Virus record (IMG/VR): IMGVR_UViG_3300042546_000723 | Coordinates: 1 to 34,048 of that record | From: a virus | Reading direction: 5' to 3' (one strand) | DNA length: 34,048 nt | Shown here: piece by piece, positions 1-7,996 of the stretch | Layout of the letters: each line of letters starts with the position of its first letter | Position numbering within the stretch: the stretch's first letter is position 1 | Notes under the pieces: model-generated | Databases searched by the model: none | Seen by the model: only the letters and a program-made list of their open reading frames with translations | Told to the model about the DNA's origin: nothing | Position numbers and translations under genes: made by a program

Positions 1-103
1 AAATTGAATACGGCGGCGGACGATGTACCGGCATTGGTAACCGTCGCACTACTCCCGGCGGCTCCGGTCGAAACGGTCCCAACGGCGATGGTCGCCGCGG
101 ATC
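1..103. repeat. Terminal direct repeat, left copy (circular contig overlap)
   Basis: Bases 1-103 are identical to bases 33946-34048. The simplest reading is an assembly overlap that closes the genome into a circle, since the fibre gene continues in frame across it. The overlap lies inside a 189-bp tandem repeat, so a repeat-induced contig break is also possible. Confidence 0.9.
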
Positions 104-440
104 CGGCGGCACCCGTGGCACCCGTCGGCCCCTGTGGGCCAGTTGCGCCGGTCGCCCCGGTTGGGCCCGTCGGTCCCTGGGGACCGGTCGGACCTGTGGG
201 GCCCGTGGCCCCGGTCGCTCCGGTGTCACCGCGCGGGATGGTGAACGCCAAAACGACGGCCTGGCTGGTTCCGGTGTTGGTAACGCTCGCGTTGGTCCCC
301 GCGGCTCCGGTGGTGGTTGTTCCAACGTCCACGGTTACCGTGCCGCCGCCGCCACCGCCGTTGGGGACGCCATACGCGGCCACCAAATCAATTTGGATTT
401 CCGGGGGTGGTGATAGCTCAATGGTTACGTTGTCGGCCAT
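1..440 (-). CDS. Collagen-like phage tail fibre / structural protein, N-terminal part (continues across the contig join)
   Basis: This is the first part of a 405-aa protein whose remainder is at 33168-34048. The ATG at 440 lies 10 nt after the stop of the upstream gene. The N-terminus is followed by a Gly run near residue 30. A module of the form VGTxxTGAAGxxAxVTN...IPRGD ends near residue 72, and about 13 Gly-X-Y triplets rich in GAT/GPT follow (about 73-111). Such IPRG modules with collagen triplets are typical of phage tail fibres and minor virion proteins, where they trimerise and extend host-binding tips. The reading frame is preserved when base 104 is joined to base 34048. Family-level function is secure; the exact virion location is not. 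Confidence 0.8.
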   Translation of the reverse strand, partial: MADNVTIELSPPPEIQIDLVAAYGVPNGGGGGGTVTVDVGTTTTGAAGTNASVTNTGTSQAVVLAFTIPRGDTGATGATGPTGPTGPQGPTGPTGATGATGPQGPTGATGAAGSAATIAVGTVSTGAAGSSATVTNAGTSSAAVFN

Positions 441-450
441 GGTTCACCCG

Positions 451-807
451 TCACGCGATCAAATAGAAATTGGCTGACAAATAGCGGCGGGTGTTCCCGT
501 TGGGATCGGTGCCGGTAACGTTGAACGTCCACCGCGCGGCTAGGTCGTCGCGGTTGGTGCCGCCCACCATGGCGGCCGTTTGCGTGTCGGATAGTTTGAG
601 GGTTACGGTACCGTTTACGGCGTCGATGGTGTTGGTGGTCACAACGTCGGTTTGCCCGGTTTTCTTTAGGCGTCCCTCGAACGTCCAACCGGTTAGATTC
701 ACGGCGACGTTGTCGATTTTGAAGGCCAACAATAGGGCGTAGTCGTCCCCCTTGGAAACGGTGGCGATTCGCTGCGCGGGGGGTTGTCCGATTTCGTTAC
801 AACTCAT
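451..807 (-). CDS. Putative virion-associated protein, BppU-N-like
   Basis: 118 aa, ATG at 807 preceded by a GGGGAA Shine-Dalgarno. The sequence is mostly beta-strand-like, with a pattern KGDDYALLLAFK...VNLTGWTFEGRLK near residues 19-48. This pattern recurs in small phage proteins related to the N-terminal domain of lactococcal baseplate upper protein and other short virion proteins. It lies between the connector genes and the collagen-like fibre, 12 nt after the upstream gene and 10 nt before the fibre start, so it may be a fibre adaptor or minor structural protein. The resemblance is by eye only. Confidence 0.45.
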   Translation of the reverse strand: MSCNEIGQPPAQRIATVSKGDDYALLLAFKIDNVAVNLTGWTFEGRLKKTGQTDVVTTNTIDAVNGTVTLKLSDTQTAAMVGGTNRDDLAARWTFNVTGTDPNGNTRRYLSANFYLIA

Positions 808-819
808 TGGATTCCCCGG

Positions 820-1344
820 TTAGTATTCAATCAAAAACAACACGTCGTAGGCGTCCCCGTACTCTAAAACGTTTTCCGGGGGTGTCCTACCTGCAAAGGA
901 CACGTAAACGTTGGAGAACGCTAAATAGCCCGCGGTCCCGGCCATTTCGAGCAAACCGGGTTCGCCAACGGTGTCGTTGGAAATGATTTTTTCGATCGCG
1001 GTGGCGGCTTGTCGCCAATACTCTTCGATGGATTGGTCACCGTCGTAGGCTCGGGTTAAAACCGCGATAATCGAACCGTTGCCGCTCCAACAATTGGGGG
1101 CGGAATCGCGGGTGAATTTGTAACCGCGGTCGTCGGGGTACAAAACGACGTAGGGCCGCAACGCGTCGAGTTGCTCGCGGGTCATCGTCTGCATTTCGCG
1201 GCCACCTGGGCCAACGCCATCGACGTAAACGCGGGCGGCGGTTTCGGTGGCGTTCCACGCTGGCAATCCGCACCACGCGGCGAACGGGCGGCTATCCCGA
1301 AACATGGCGGCCAACGCGTCGATTGGATCCTTTAAAACGCCCAT
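820..1344 (-). CDS. Putative neck or tail-completion protein
   Basis: 174 aa, ATG at 1344, starting 4 nt after the stop of the upstream connector gene. No catalytic motif or membrane segment is visible. The predicted mix of helix (IEEYWRQAATAIEKI) and strand, with a C-terminal strand DVLFLIEY, suits tail-terminator or neck proteins of similar size. Position supports this: it is the third gene after the capsid block, where connector, stopper and tail-terminator genes normally lie. Function is inferred from synteny. Confidence 0.4.
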   Translation of the reverse strand: MGVLKDPIDALAAMFRDSRPFAAWCGLPAWNATETAARVYVDGVGPGGREMQTMTREQLDALRPYVVLYPDDRGYKFTRDSAPNCWSGNGSIIAVLTRAYDGDQSIEEYWRQAATAIEKIISNDTVGEPGLLEMAGTAGYLAFSNVYVSFAGRTPPENVLEYGDAYDVLFLIEY

Positions 1345-1348
1345 AGGG

Positions 1349-1726
1349 TTACCTGGTTACGTGGCGATAATTGGGGCGGGTGATTTCGGAAACCTCGGCG
1401 CGTTGCAACGTCAACGCAATCCGGCCACCGCGCACGAGTGATTCGACCACGGTATAAACGTGGGCGCAATCATCGACACGTAGATGGGCGTTGAGGGCCA
1501 CCGCCGCGGCGGTGGTGTCGATGTAAACAACGCGTTGAACGACGCGGGCGGATACCTGGGGGCTCCCCTTGCGAACCCATCGAATTTGCTCGCCATGAAC
1601 GACGGCACCTGGCAACGTGGCCCAACTGCAATTGGCATTGGCTCGCCACGATACGCCGGTCGCGTTCCCAAAGTATTCGCGATGGGCGGCGGCGGCGGCG
1701 GCGGTGTTGATGGCGAATTGGCTCAT
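1349..1726 (-). CDS. Putative head-tail joining protein
   Basis: 125 aa from the ATG at 1726, which overlaps the upstream stop codon as ATGA (1723-1726). A GTG at 1738 would add four residues but lacks the coupling. The N-terminus is Ala-rich (AINTAAAAAAHREYF). The C-terminal half is strand-rich, with the pattern VYTVVESLVRGGRIALTLQR that resembles the end of many phage head-closure proteins. Its place directly after the HhH connector supports a head-tail interface role. No confident family could be named. Confidence 0.4.
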   Translation of the reverse strand: MSQFAINTAAAAAAHREYFGNATGVSWRANANCSWATLPGAVVHGEQIRWVRKGSPQVSARVVQRVVYIDTTAAAVALNAHLRVDDCAHVYTVVESLVRGGRIALTLQRAEVSEITRPNYRHVTR

Positions 1727-2247
1727 AGGTGCAACCACTCAATGATTTTCTTGGCGGCGGATTTGCCGATGCCGTCAATGTCCAAAAATGCGTCCGCGCC
1801 GTCGGTGGCAACCTCGGCCACCGATTCGCGGGATTGGAAACCGGCGGCCAATAGGGCATCGGCGATCCGCGGGGCGAGGCCCTCGAACGGATTGGCGGTG
1901 GCATCGACTACTTCGATTTCGGTCGTCACGGCTGACGGTGCCGCGGCGGCGGCGACGTCGGCGGTGTCGTTGGCGTTATCGATCGCGTTGAGGGTGTCGG
2001 GATCGTCGGCGGCTGGCGGCTCGATGGTCGTAGCCGATGTTGCGTCTCGCTCGCGGCGAACGTTGCGCACGTCGGCGGGCCTTGCTTCCATGGGTTCGAT
2101 GGCGATGGCTCGCATGTCGCCGCACCATAGGGCGGAAATCACGTTGGACAACTCCAACGAAGTTTCAAGTGTGCCAACAATTGCGCCGGCATCAATCATT
2201 TGGCCATCAACAAGCAATTGGCCTTTGCTTTGGATTCGGTATTGCAT
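1723..2247 (-). CDS. Putative head-tail connector with C-terminal helix-hairpin-helix
   Basis: 174 aa, ATG at 2247. The N-terminal 50 residues are strand-rich. A low-complexity acidic, Ala-rich linker covers about residues 70-120. The C-terminus (about 123-174) has a helix-hairpin-helix-like segment, IDGIGKSAAKKIIEWL, preceded by a second helical unit (LAPRIADALLAAGF). HhH domains contact DNA backbones non-specifically, and small HhH-tailed proteins occur among phage connector genes after the capsid. It is the first gene after a strong terminator, so it may be translated from read-through or a separate promoter. Confidence 0.45.
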   Translation of the reverse strand: MQYRIQSKGQLLVDGQMIDAGAIVGTLETSLELSNVISALWCGDMRAIAIEPMEARPADVRNVRRERDATSATTIEPPAADDPDTLNAIDNANDTADVAAAAAPSAVTTEIEVVDATANPFEGLAPRIADALLAAGFQSRESVAEVATDGADAFLDIDGIGKSAAKKIIEWLHL

Positions 2248-2290
2248 GGGTCCGTTGTTGTTTTTTGGGTGTTGTGTTGTTGGTGTCCAA

Positions 2291-2324
2291 ACAAAAATGG
2301 CGACGGTTGCCCGCCGCCATTTCG
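2291..2324 (-). terminator. Rho-independent terminator after the DUF2190 gene
   Basis: Arms 2295-2306 and 2311-2322 form a 12-bp stem with one mismatch and a TTGC/GCAA loop. On the - strand the stem is followed by TTTTTGTTT. It lies 49 nt past the stop codon at 2371, so it should end most transcripts of the portal-capsid block. Confidence 0.8.
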
Positions 2325-2370
2325 TTCCCTCCCACTAACGTGGTTTGATGTTCGTCGAAACGCGGATCGG

Positions 2371-2718
2371 TTAACCGTTGAGTCGAACCAATACCGATGT
2401 TTCGGTGGCCACTTTCGCTTTCTCGGCCTTGCCGATCGCGATGGAACCGCCGGTACCGCTGGCAACCGCCAATTTGTTGGTTGGGTCGTAGCTGACGGCG
2501 GCGGCCGCTGCGAACGTGGTCGCGCTCGCCGAATCCACCAAAACCAACGCGTCGGTTGCAACCGCCACGCGGTCACCGCTCACGCTGTCGGCGGTGTCGC
2601 AAACGATGGCGGCCTTTCCCGAACCGGTTAAAAAAATATCGCCGGTTTTGGTAGCCCCGGTGCAAGTGAATTCCTCGCGGCCCGCATAACCGCCCAAATC
2701 GCGTACTACTTCGTTCAT
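2371..2718 (-). CDS. DUF2190-family capsid-associated protein
   Basis: 115 aa, ATG at 2718 with an AGAGGGAA Shine-Dalgarno. The sequence is small-residue-rich and strand-rich, with features of the DUF2190 (COG5471) family: an N-terminal segment with a Thr/Gly-rich turn, SGDRVAVATDALVLVD in the middle, and YDPTNKLAVASG. Members of this family are about 110 aa and usually lie right after the major capsid gene. They are thought to decorate or stabilise the capsid; the old label recombinase is not well supported. Here it follows the capsid gene by 100 nt and is closed by a terminator. Confidence 0.7.
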   Translation of the reverse strand: MNEVVRDLGGYAGREEFTCTGATKTGDIFLTGSGKAAIVCDTADSVSGDRVAVATDALVLVDSASATTFAAAAAVSYDPTNKLAVASGTGGSIAIGKAEKAKVATETSVLVRLNG

Positions 2719-2762
2719 CGTGTTTCCCTCTTAGGGTTGAATGTTCTTTATGGGTTGGTGTT

Positions 2763-2813
2763 GGACTGCCGGGGGCAACCACCTAGACGGCGGCTACCCC
2801 CGGCAAACAACGG
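2763..2813 (-). other. GC-rich hairpin between capsid and DUF2190 genes
   Basis: Complementary 8-nt arms (GCCGGGGG / CCCCCGGC) surround an interrupted GC-rich loop in the 100-nt gap after the capsid stop codon. There is no T-tract on either strand, so it could be an attenuator or an mRNA-stability element rather than a full terminator. Confidence 0.45.
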
Positions 2814-2818
2814 TTCAA

Positions 2819-5218
2819 TTAGGCGGTGCAACGTACCAACGCGGCGGCCTTAATAACGCCCACCCCGACGTCGTGGGCAATGTCCCACCCAAGGCCGAAT
2901 TGGCCGGGTTGCATCAATGGCCGAACGCGGATTTGTGGGGCTCGCCCGGTTCCGCGGCGGTAACCGATTTGGATCGCTTGTTGGCCGGATTGTTCGGCCA
3001 AATACCACGTGGTGGCGGATCCGGTGGTTTTTACCTCGGTCAACGGGTTTACCACGCCGAGGTCCAACCGTGCATCGCTGCGCAATTGGTAGTCGCCGGC
3101 AAATGGGTTGATGTTCCCAGTTTGCGTGGTGTTGCCATGAACGACGCTCGCGGACGAAACGATTTGTTTGCCCAACGGTCGCAACGCTCGCGGAACCACC
3201 AACCAACCGGCCATCAAATTGAGGGGGCGTGCAACGCCTGATTTCGATTTGACGGTTTGGGATGCCATCGCGGCTTCGGCCTTGCCGAGATTGTCGAGTG
3301 ACAATGCGTTGGTGGTAACAACGTTGCCGCGGCTGCTATGGAACAACGCGACGCCATCGGCAAGGTTTCCGTTGGCTTGGAGCAACGCGTAAACCAAGTC
3401 GGGACGCAATCGGGCGGCCATGGCTCCCATTTGCGTTGGCATGGTTTGATTGGCTCCCACCGTGTCGTCGATAATGTCTTGCTCATCGAGAACGAATCGG
3501 CCGGTGTACCGCTGAACCGCGTAGGCTTCGCCGTAGTCTGCAAAATCCACGTCCTTGGCTTCGGTGCCTCGGGTGTGGCGTCGCAAACCTTGGGTGGCGT
3601 CAATTCCGATCGGCTGGTTGTTTCGGAAATCGGCCCAATCGGCTTCGCTGGTCCAACCCACGGTGGAGTCGGGGTATTCCATGTAGCCCTGAACCAATCC
3701 AACGCTGACGATTGCCCCAAACACGCGTGGCATGTAGGGGGAACTAAACGAACGGGAAACGATTTCCTCGACGTCGTTGGGTGCGCCGTCTTTGGTCGTC
3801 ATATCCAACATTCGTTCGCACGTTCGCGCGGCGGAATCGCTGCTATATCGGCGGCCAACGTCGGCGATTTGCTCGGCATCGGTGTTTCCTCGCTCGGCAA
3901 TGTCGCGGTTGAATTGATGCAACCAACCGATGTGGTTTCGTTCGAGGATAACGCGGGCTTGTTCGCTCGCAAACGCTGGGTTGTCGAGTCGGATCCCGGC
4001 GCGCAGTAGGATTGCGGCTTGGAGACTTTCTACGGTTGCCGAACGTGCGACGTGGGCGGCTGGGGCTCGGTTCACGCCGTCACCGGATTGGCTGGTACGA
4101 TGCCCGGCTGATTCGCCTCGCATTCGCTCCAACACGGCCAACCCAAATTGCTCGGGGCTCAACCCGTCGTTGATCGCTCGCGTTACCAATTCGTCGGGTT
4201 GCCCGGATCCCAATTCGCGGATGCGGGAAACGCGTTGCCGTTCGTCGCGGCGGGCGGCTTCGATTTGGTCGGCGGTTGCGTTCGTGCCGGCTCGGCGGTC
4301 GGCTCGCGCGGTCATCTCGGCCAATTGTGCCTCAACTCGCGTTTGCTCGGCGGTTCGCGCTCCACGCTCGCGGTTTTCGCTGTAATGAAAATCGCGTTGT
4401 GTTTCGACGTCGCCATCGTCAAACGCGGCGGTGTCGTCGATCGATCCGTTTGGCGCGGTGTCGTCGATCGTGGTTGGTTCGGCCACCGCGTTGCGGCGCG
4501 CTCGTTTGCCCGCTTCGTTTTTCGGGCCGGCCGTGCGGCGTTCGCCGCGCTTGTTTCGTACTGTCATGCTCTCACCTGTGGTAATAGGCCCCGAATCGGG
4601 TAAACGTTGGTCCAATTGTGGGTGCCGTTTGTTCGTTGTCCTAATTTGCTTGGATCGAATGACGGCGCGGGGGTCGGCGGGTGTATCAACGACGCTTGTT
4701 TCGTCCGGTGTCCAACGCTGAACAATGCGCATTGGAACGTCGCTGGCCGCGTAGGTGATGCCGTTGATTTTTTGGCTTTGGCCTGGCTGTAGGGTCACGG
4801 TGTCGCGCATTCGATACGTGGCCCCAATGCTCACGGAGTCAAGGTTGCCCTCAACGACGCGCGTAAAAATTTCTTCGACGTCGGCGGCTCGCGAAAAACG
4901 TAGCGTGGCCTCGATGGTCCGTGGTCCAATGGCAAAATCGTAAACGGAACCGATAACGCCTCGGCTCGCGTAAACGTTGTGGTCGAGTCGCAACCGCATT
5001 TTGGTTGGCTCCACCATGCCGGTGGGTATCAACACTTCGTCCACCTCGCCATAGGTGCCGTTTCCAAGGTCATCGCGGATACGAACGGGGGTATCGGTCG
5101 CAATCACGGCTCGAACCGTGCGGGCGGAATTGTCGAGCGTTTTAGGTCCGGTGGCGGCGGCGGCGGCCCGTTGTAGATGCCGCGTTTTTGGATTGCGGAC
5201 GGTTTGAATAACGGCCAT
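2819..5218 (-). CDS. Prohead protease / major capsid protein fusion
   Basis: 799 aa. The ATG at 5218 begins 2 nt after the portal stop (TAA-CC-ATG). Residues about 30-190 are a S78-type (HK97/herpes-like) prohead protease: the His motif RLRLDHN gives H80, and the Ser motif SVSIGATY gives S128/S130. A charged, low-complexity, coiled-coil-prone segment (about 195-340), rich in Arg, Glu and Ala, resembles a scaffold/delta region. The remainder (about 360-799) is an HK97-fold-like major capsid protein, with motifs GWTSEADWADFRN and a long N-arm. The protease presumably cuts itself and the scaffold away during head maturation. Protease-capsid fusions are a known class, but less common than separate genes. 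No stop or frameshift separates the two halves. Confidence 0.9.
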   Translation of the reverse strand: MAVIQTVRNPKTRHLQRAAAAATGPKTLDNSARTVRAVIATDTPVRIRDDLGNGTYGEVDEVLIPTGMVEPTKMRLRLDHNVYASRGVIGSVYDFAIGPRTIEATLRFSRAADVEEIFTRVVEGNLDSVSIGATYRMRDTVTLQPGQSQKINGITYAASDVPMRIVQRWTPDETSVVDTPADPRAVIRSKQIRTTNKRHPQLDQRLPDSGPITTGESMTVRNKRGERRTAGPKNEAGKRARRNAVAEPTTIDDTAPNGSIDDTAAFDDGDVETQRDFHYSENRERGARTAEQTRVEAQLAEMTARADRRAGTNATADQIEAARRDERQRVSRIRELGSGQPDELVTRAINDGLSPEQFGLAVLERMRGESAGHRTSQSGDGVNRAPAAHVARSATVESLQAAILLRAGIRLDNPAFASEQARVILERNHIGWLHQFNRDIAERGNTDAEQIADVGRRYSSDSAARTCERMLDMTTKDGAPNDVEEIVSRSFSSPYMPRVFGAIVSVGLVQGYMEYPDSTVGWTSEADWADFRNNQPIGIDATQGLRRHTRGTEAKDVDFADYGEAYAVQRYTGRFVLDEQDIIDDTVGANQTMPTQMGAMAARLRPDLVYALLQANGNLADGVALFHSSRGNVVTTNALSLDNLGKAEAAMASQTVKSKSGVARPLNLMAGWLVVPRALRPLGKQIVSSASVVHGNTTQTGNINPFAGDYQLRSDARLDLGVVNPLTEVKTTGSATTWYLAEQSGQQAIQIGYRRGTGRAPQIRVRPLMQPGQFGLGWDIAHDVGVGVIKAAALVRCTA

Positions 5219-5220
5219 GG

Positions 5221-6717
5221 TTAGGGTTCCTCTAGCTCGGTTTCGTTGTCGATGCTGGGTACGTCGGGGGTGGTATCGATCGGTTCGGAAATCGATTGCA
5301 ACGCGGCGATTTGTTCGGCGGTCATCGTGGACGGAACGGCCCCGAGTACGGGCGGCAAACCGGCATCGACCAACGCGGCATTGTCGCGGGACCGAATCCG
5401 TAGCGTTTCCTCGGGGCGGCGGCCGTCGGCGGCGATCGCTTCGGATAGTGCCAGTGTGCCGTTTTCCAATTTGATCCGTTCGGCCATGGCGTCTTTGAGA
5501 TTGTCCACGGCGGGGGGTTTCGGCCACGTCCACGCGATCGGCAAAACGATATTGGGGAACTCGAACGCCAACCGGTCGAATCGCGTTTGGTTGGGGGTCG
5601 GTCCCAACACGCCGGTGTACTGGGCAATCCGAACCAATCGGCGAACGATTGGGGTTAAAAATCGGCGTTCCAATTTGGCCTGAATGCGCTCGACGGATTT
5701 GGCGTATCGCGAACCGTCAAACCGTGCGGAACTCATGTTGTGGTTGGATGCGTCTTTCCTCAAAATCATCCATGGCATTTGCAACACGTTGCCAATGTCG
5801 GTTTGTTTTTCCTTGCGAAATTCGCGGTAGGTTGCGGACGGTTGCCTGGAATCGAGTTGGGCGATTTTCCAACCTGGCCGAATGTATTGGCGGACGCGGC
5901 GACGCCATGGCAATGTCGTTTGTTCGGGCTCCACGAAATCCGCGTCGGGGTGGTCGGAATAGAAAAACACGCTGTGGTCGGCGGCGGCTCGGGCGGCATC
6001 CTGCACGCTGTCGTCGTAGTCTCGCAAATCGGCGGCGGTTTGTAGGACGCTTGCAAATTCGGGGTAACCGCGGCGTTGGTGGGCGAAACGGCGGCGGTAG
6101 TAGTGCAAACACAACGTGGCGGGCAATCGATCTTTGGCCGACGGGTTGGAGGGATCGTAAATGCGGTAACCGACAACGCGCCCGTTTTCGTCGGTTTCGA
6201 TGCCGCTGTGAACGTTGGCCGCCGATAGGGTGGTGTCGATGGACTCGGGGCCCATGTCGAGGATTTGGTACTGTGCAACGCTGGCCCCAATGATTTCTCG
6301 GGCAAACATTTCGCCGTAAACCATGTATTGCGCCACCCAACCGTCGAGCAAATCAACGAGTGCCAATCGGTCTTGGTATTCGCACGCGGCGGCCCACTGT
6401 GCAAATAGGGCCTCCACTTCGTCGTTAAAAGCGTTGTCGGCGGTTAACACTTGCAACGCTGGCCCGCGGGCAGAAACAACGTTGGTTTGCTGGGTTTCGA
6501 TCGCGGCGTCAAGCACCGGATTGTTGATGGATTCGTGGCGTACGCGTCGTTGTAGCTCGGGCAAATCGGTCCGCAAATCACCCAATGGGTTGTCGCTCGC
6601 GTTTTCCCAATGGGCGGCGTTCAACCTGTCGGTTTGTGCGGATTCCCAATGCCGCGCGGTTTTGGTTAGGTCGGCGGCCAATACGTCCCAAACGCCCCAT
6701 GGTGGCTGTTGTGTCAT
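5221..6717 (-). CDS. Phage portal protein, lambda (gpB) family
   Basis: 498 aa, ATG at 6717, 3 nt after the stop of the gpW-like gene. The protein forms the dodecameric ring through which DNA is packaged. Lambda-family features include YGEMFAREIIG near residue 135, the block HYYRRRFAHQRRGYPEF followed by LRDYDDSVQDAARAAADH (about 205-250), and a C-terminal RRLVRIAQYTG region. Length matches the family. The C-terminal 50 residues are acidic and Ala/Pro-rich. It is followed immediately by the protease-capsid fusion, the normal order in lambda-like heads. Confidence 0.9.
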   Translation of the reverse strand: MTQQPPWGVWDVLAADLTKTARHWESAQTDRLNAAHWENASDNPLGDLRTDLPELQRRVRHESINNPVLDAAIETQQTNVVSARGPALQVLTADNAFNDEVEALFAQWAAACEYQDRLALVDLLDGWVAQYMVYGEMFAREIIGASVAQYQILDMGPESIDTTLSAANVHSGIETDENGRVVGYRIYDPSNPSAKDRLPATLCLHYYRRRFAHQRRGYPEFASVLQTAADLRDYDDSVQDAARAAADHSVFFYSDHPDADFVEPEQTTLPWRRRVRQYIRPGWKIAQLDSRQPSATYREFRKEKQTDIGNVLQMPWMILRKDASNHNMSSARFDGSRYAKSVERIQAKLERRFLTPIVRRLVRIAQYTGVLGPTPNQTRFDRLAFEFPNIVLPIAWTWPKPPAVDNLKDAMAERIKLENGTLALSEAIAADGRRPEETLRIRSRDNAALVDAGLPPVLGAVPSTMTAEQIAALQSISEPIDTTPDVPSIDNETELEEP

Positions 6718-6720
6718 CGG

Positions 6721-6990
6721 TTACCCCCTGGTGTATTGAATCGGCTCGATAACGTTGGGGGATTTCGCCCAACGGCGTGCGTTCGCCGTCTTGATTATTT
6801 GTTGCAACGCCATGGTTGCGCCGGCTCGGTCGAAACGAATTTGGTCCCCGCCGTCAAACTGGGTGTCGGGGGTCGTTGCAATAATGAGAAGTGCCGCATT
6901 AGCGGCGGTGGCGGCGGTTTCCCATGCCCCGGCTTCTAATGCGGCGATTGCGGCGTCGGTTTTTGTTTGTAAATCTGCTAGTGTGGCCAT
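6721..6990 (-). CDS. gpW-like head-tail joining protein
   Basis: 89 aa, ATG at 6990. An N-terminal helix (LADLQTKTDAAIAALEAGAW) is followed by a strand-turn (GGDQIRFDRAGAT) and a second helix (MALQQIIKTANARRWA). This helix-strand-helix layout, the length, and the position just before a lambda-type portal all fit the gpW family of head-completion proteins. It ends 3 nt before the portal start. The assignment rests on pattern and synteny. Confidence 0.55.
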   Translation of the reverse strand: MATLADLQTKTDAAIAALEAGAWETAATAANAALLIIATTPDTQFDGGDQIRFDRAGATMALQQIIKTANARRWAKSPNVIEPIQYTRG

Positions 6991-7022
6991 GCGCCAATTG
7001 TGCGGCGGCGGGCGGCGGTGTC

Positions 7023-7535
7023 CTACTCGTTAGGCTCAAACGCGGCGGGCTCATAGGCCAAACCCGATTTTGGTTTCCATTTGGCGCATAACTCATGGGC
7101 CATGGTCAATTTTCTTTCGACGGGATGCCGTGCCCAACACTCTCGGCAATCCTGATTGAAAACATGGAATCCGTTTTCCGTCCCTTTCACCTGTTCGCAT
7201 TTGGTCGAGTCGATCCAAAACCGGCACGTGTAACAACGCCCGCGCATCGTTTTTGGGTCAATGTTCATTAGCTGTATTGGCTGGTTTGCCGTAATCGATT
7301 GCGGTTTTGGGTTTGGTTGTACAACCGGAAATTGCGTTTCGGGATTGTGTGGGCGTTTTGCGTAGGCCCATAAATAATGCCCTGTTTTTCCGTCCTCGCG
7401 ATCGCATTCGTAAAACGGGCCGAATTTGCTTTGGTCGATGCGTCGCAATCGCCGCGGAAACCATGGGTCGCATTCATAATCCCGGACCAAAATGATTTTG
7501 CCAACGTCGGCGTTGGTGGGTTGGTCATCGCTCAT
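7023..7535 (-). CDS. Cys-rich, probably zinc-binding phage protein of unknown function
   Basis: 170 aa, ATG at 7535 with AAAGGAAAG just upstream inside the repeated linker block. The N-terminal half (about 10-65) has the pattern VGKIILVRDYECDPWFPRRL...YECDRED...HYLWAYAK, which recurs in short phage proteins of unknown role. The C-terminal half has a cluster of cysteines (CYTCRFW, CEQ, DCRECWARHP, ELCAKWKP) suggesting one or two metal sites. It is the last gene of the mini-gene array and precedes the head genes by 32 nt. Confidence 0.6.
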   Translation of the reverse strand: MSDDQPTNADVGKIILVRDYECDPWFPRRLRRIDQSKFGPFYECDREDGKTGHYLWAYAKRPHNPETQFPVVQPNPKPQSITANQPIQLMNIDPKTMRGRCYTCRFWIDSTKCEQVKGTENGFHVFNQDCRECWARHPVERKLTMAHELCAKWKPKSGLAYEPAAFEPNE

Positions 7536-7540
7536 TGTCT

Positions 7541-7577
7541 TTCCTTTCGGCTCGGTGATCCGAGCGTTATGCGTACC
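7541..7577 (-). repeat. Linker repeat R1 (hairpin plus Shine-Dalgarno)
   Basis: Between the stop of the 70-aa gene and the ATG at 7535. It holds the core CGCATAACGCTCGG (- strand), a hairpin with arms 7550-7555 and 7560-7565 and a 4-nt loop, then AAAGGAAAG as ribosome binding site. Nearly identical blocks lie at about 7997-8034 and 8684-8720. Confidence 0.8.
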
Positions 7578-7789
7578 TAATCCGCGATCACCAACGCGGT
7601 GAGGCGTTCCAGCTTTGCAAACAGCTTTTCGCTTGGCCGCTTACCTGTTTTGTAACACGCAATGTATTCGTCCCTTGCCGCGACAAGATCGCGGAGGAAA
7701 TCACGCTCCATCACCAACATTCGGCCTTGCTCGCTGTCGTTCGCAATCTCCGCTGCTTCCAACTCCGTAATCCGTCTGAACTTGCTCAT
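7577..7789 (-). CDS. Small helical protein, tandem paralogue A
   Basis: 70 aa from the ATG at 7789, chosen because it aligns exactly with the start of its paralogue at 8035-8247; in-frame starts further upstream lack a match. The two proteins differ at 8 of 70 positions, mostly in residues 17-26. The sequence looks wholly helical and amphipathic (ERDFLRDLVAARDEYIACYK) with a basic C-terminal helix (GKRPSEKLFAKLERLTALV). No known domain is recognised. It overlaps the 3' end of the preceding 94-aa frame by 89 nt and ends just before linker repeat R1. Confidence 0.65.
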   Translation of the reverse strand: MSKFRRITELEAAEIANDSEQGRMLVMERDFLRDLVAARDEYIACYKTGKRPSEKLFAKLERLTALVIAD

Positions 7790-7985
7790 TGTTCTTGTAC
7801 CCTTTGAACCAATACCAAATTCGCTCAAACCAAAATGGCCGCCCACAATCGCGGCAAATCAACCTGTCATGCGGATTGCCTCGCCAACCTAGAATTTCTG
7901 AACCCCAGAAGAATCCATAACCATCACACCGGCATTGCGGACGACGAACAACGGATTGCACCGACGCCTCATTCGTCTCGCTCAT
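7701..7985 (-). CDS. Small Cys-rich protein of unknown function
   Basis: 94 aa, ATG at 7985 with AGAGGT 8 nt upstream. Cysteines in QCRCDGYGFFWG and LICRDCGRPFWFERIWYWF form a zinc-ribbon-like pair (CxC ... CxxC) within the first 55 residues. An aromatic helix follows. The last 29 codons overlap the start of paralogue A in another frame and look unstructured, so this tail may be the result of a lost stop codon. It lies directly downstream of linker repeat R2. Confidence 0.5.
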   Translation of the reverse strand: MSETNEASVQSVVRRPQCRCDGYGFFWGSEILGWRGNPHDRLICRDCGRPFWFERIWYWFKGYKNNEQVQTDYGVGSSGDCERQRARPNVGDGA

Positions 7986-7996
7986 TCTCGTTACCT

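Noticed and set aside
4-477. Open frame on the + strand in the collagen-like region
   Set aside because: A GC-rich antisense shadow of the fibre gene; Pro/Val-rich with no start signal, and it breaks at a stop codon near 33890 in the other repeat copy.
1484-2338. Long + strand frame (284 aa) opposite two connector genes
   Set aside because: Low-complexity Ala/Gly/Ser product opposite well-supported, coupled genes; a shadow of codon bias.
3338-4009. + strand frame (223 aa) opposite the capsid domain
   Set aside because: Lies entirely within the capsid gene; no ribosome site, no recognisable protein.
5219-5533. Upstream extension of the protease-capsid frame into the portal gene
   Set aside because: The extension is basic and low-complexity and overlaps the portal coding region; the ATG at 5218 fits the portal stop and the family length.
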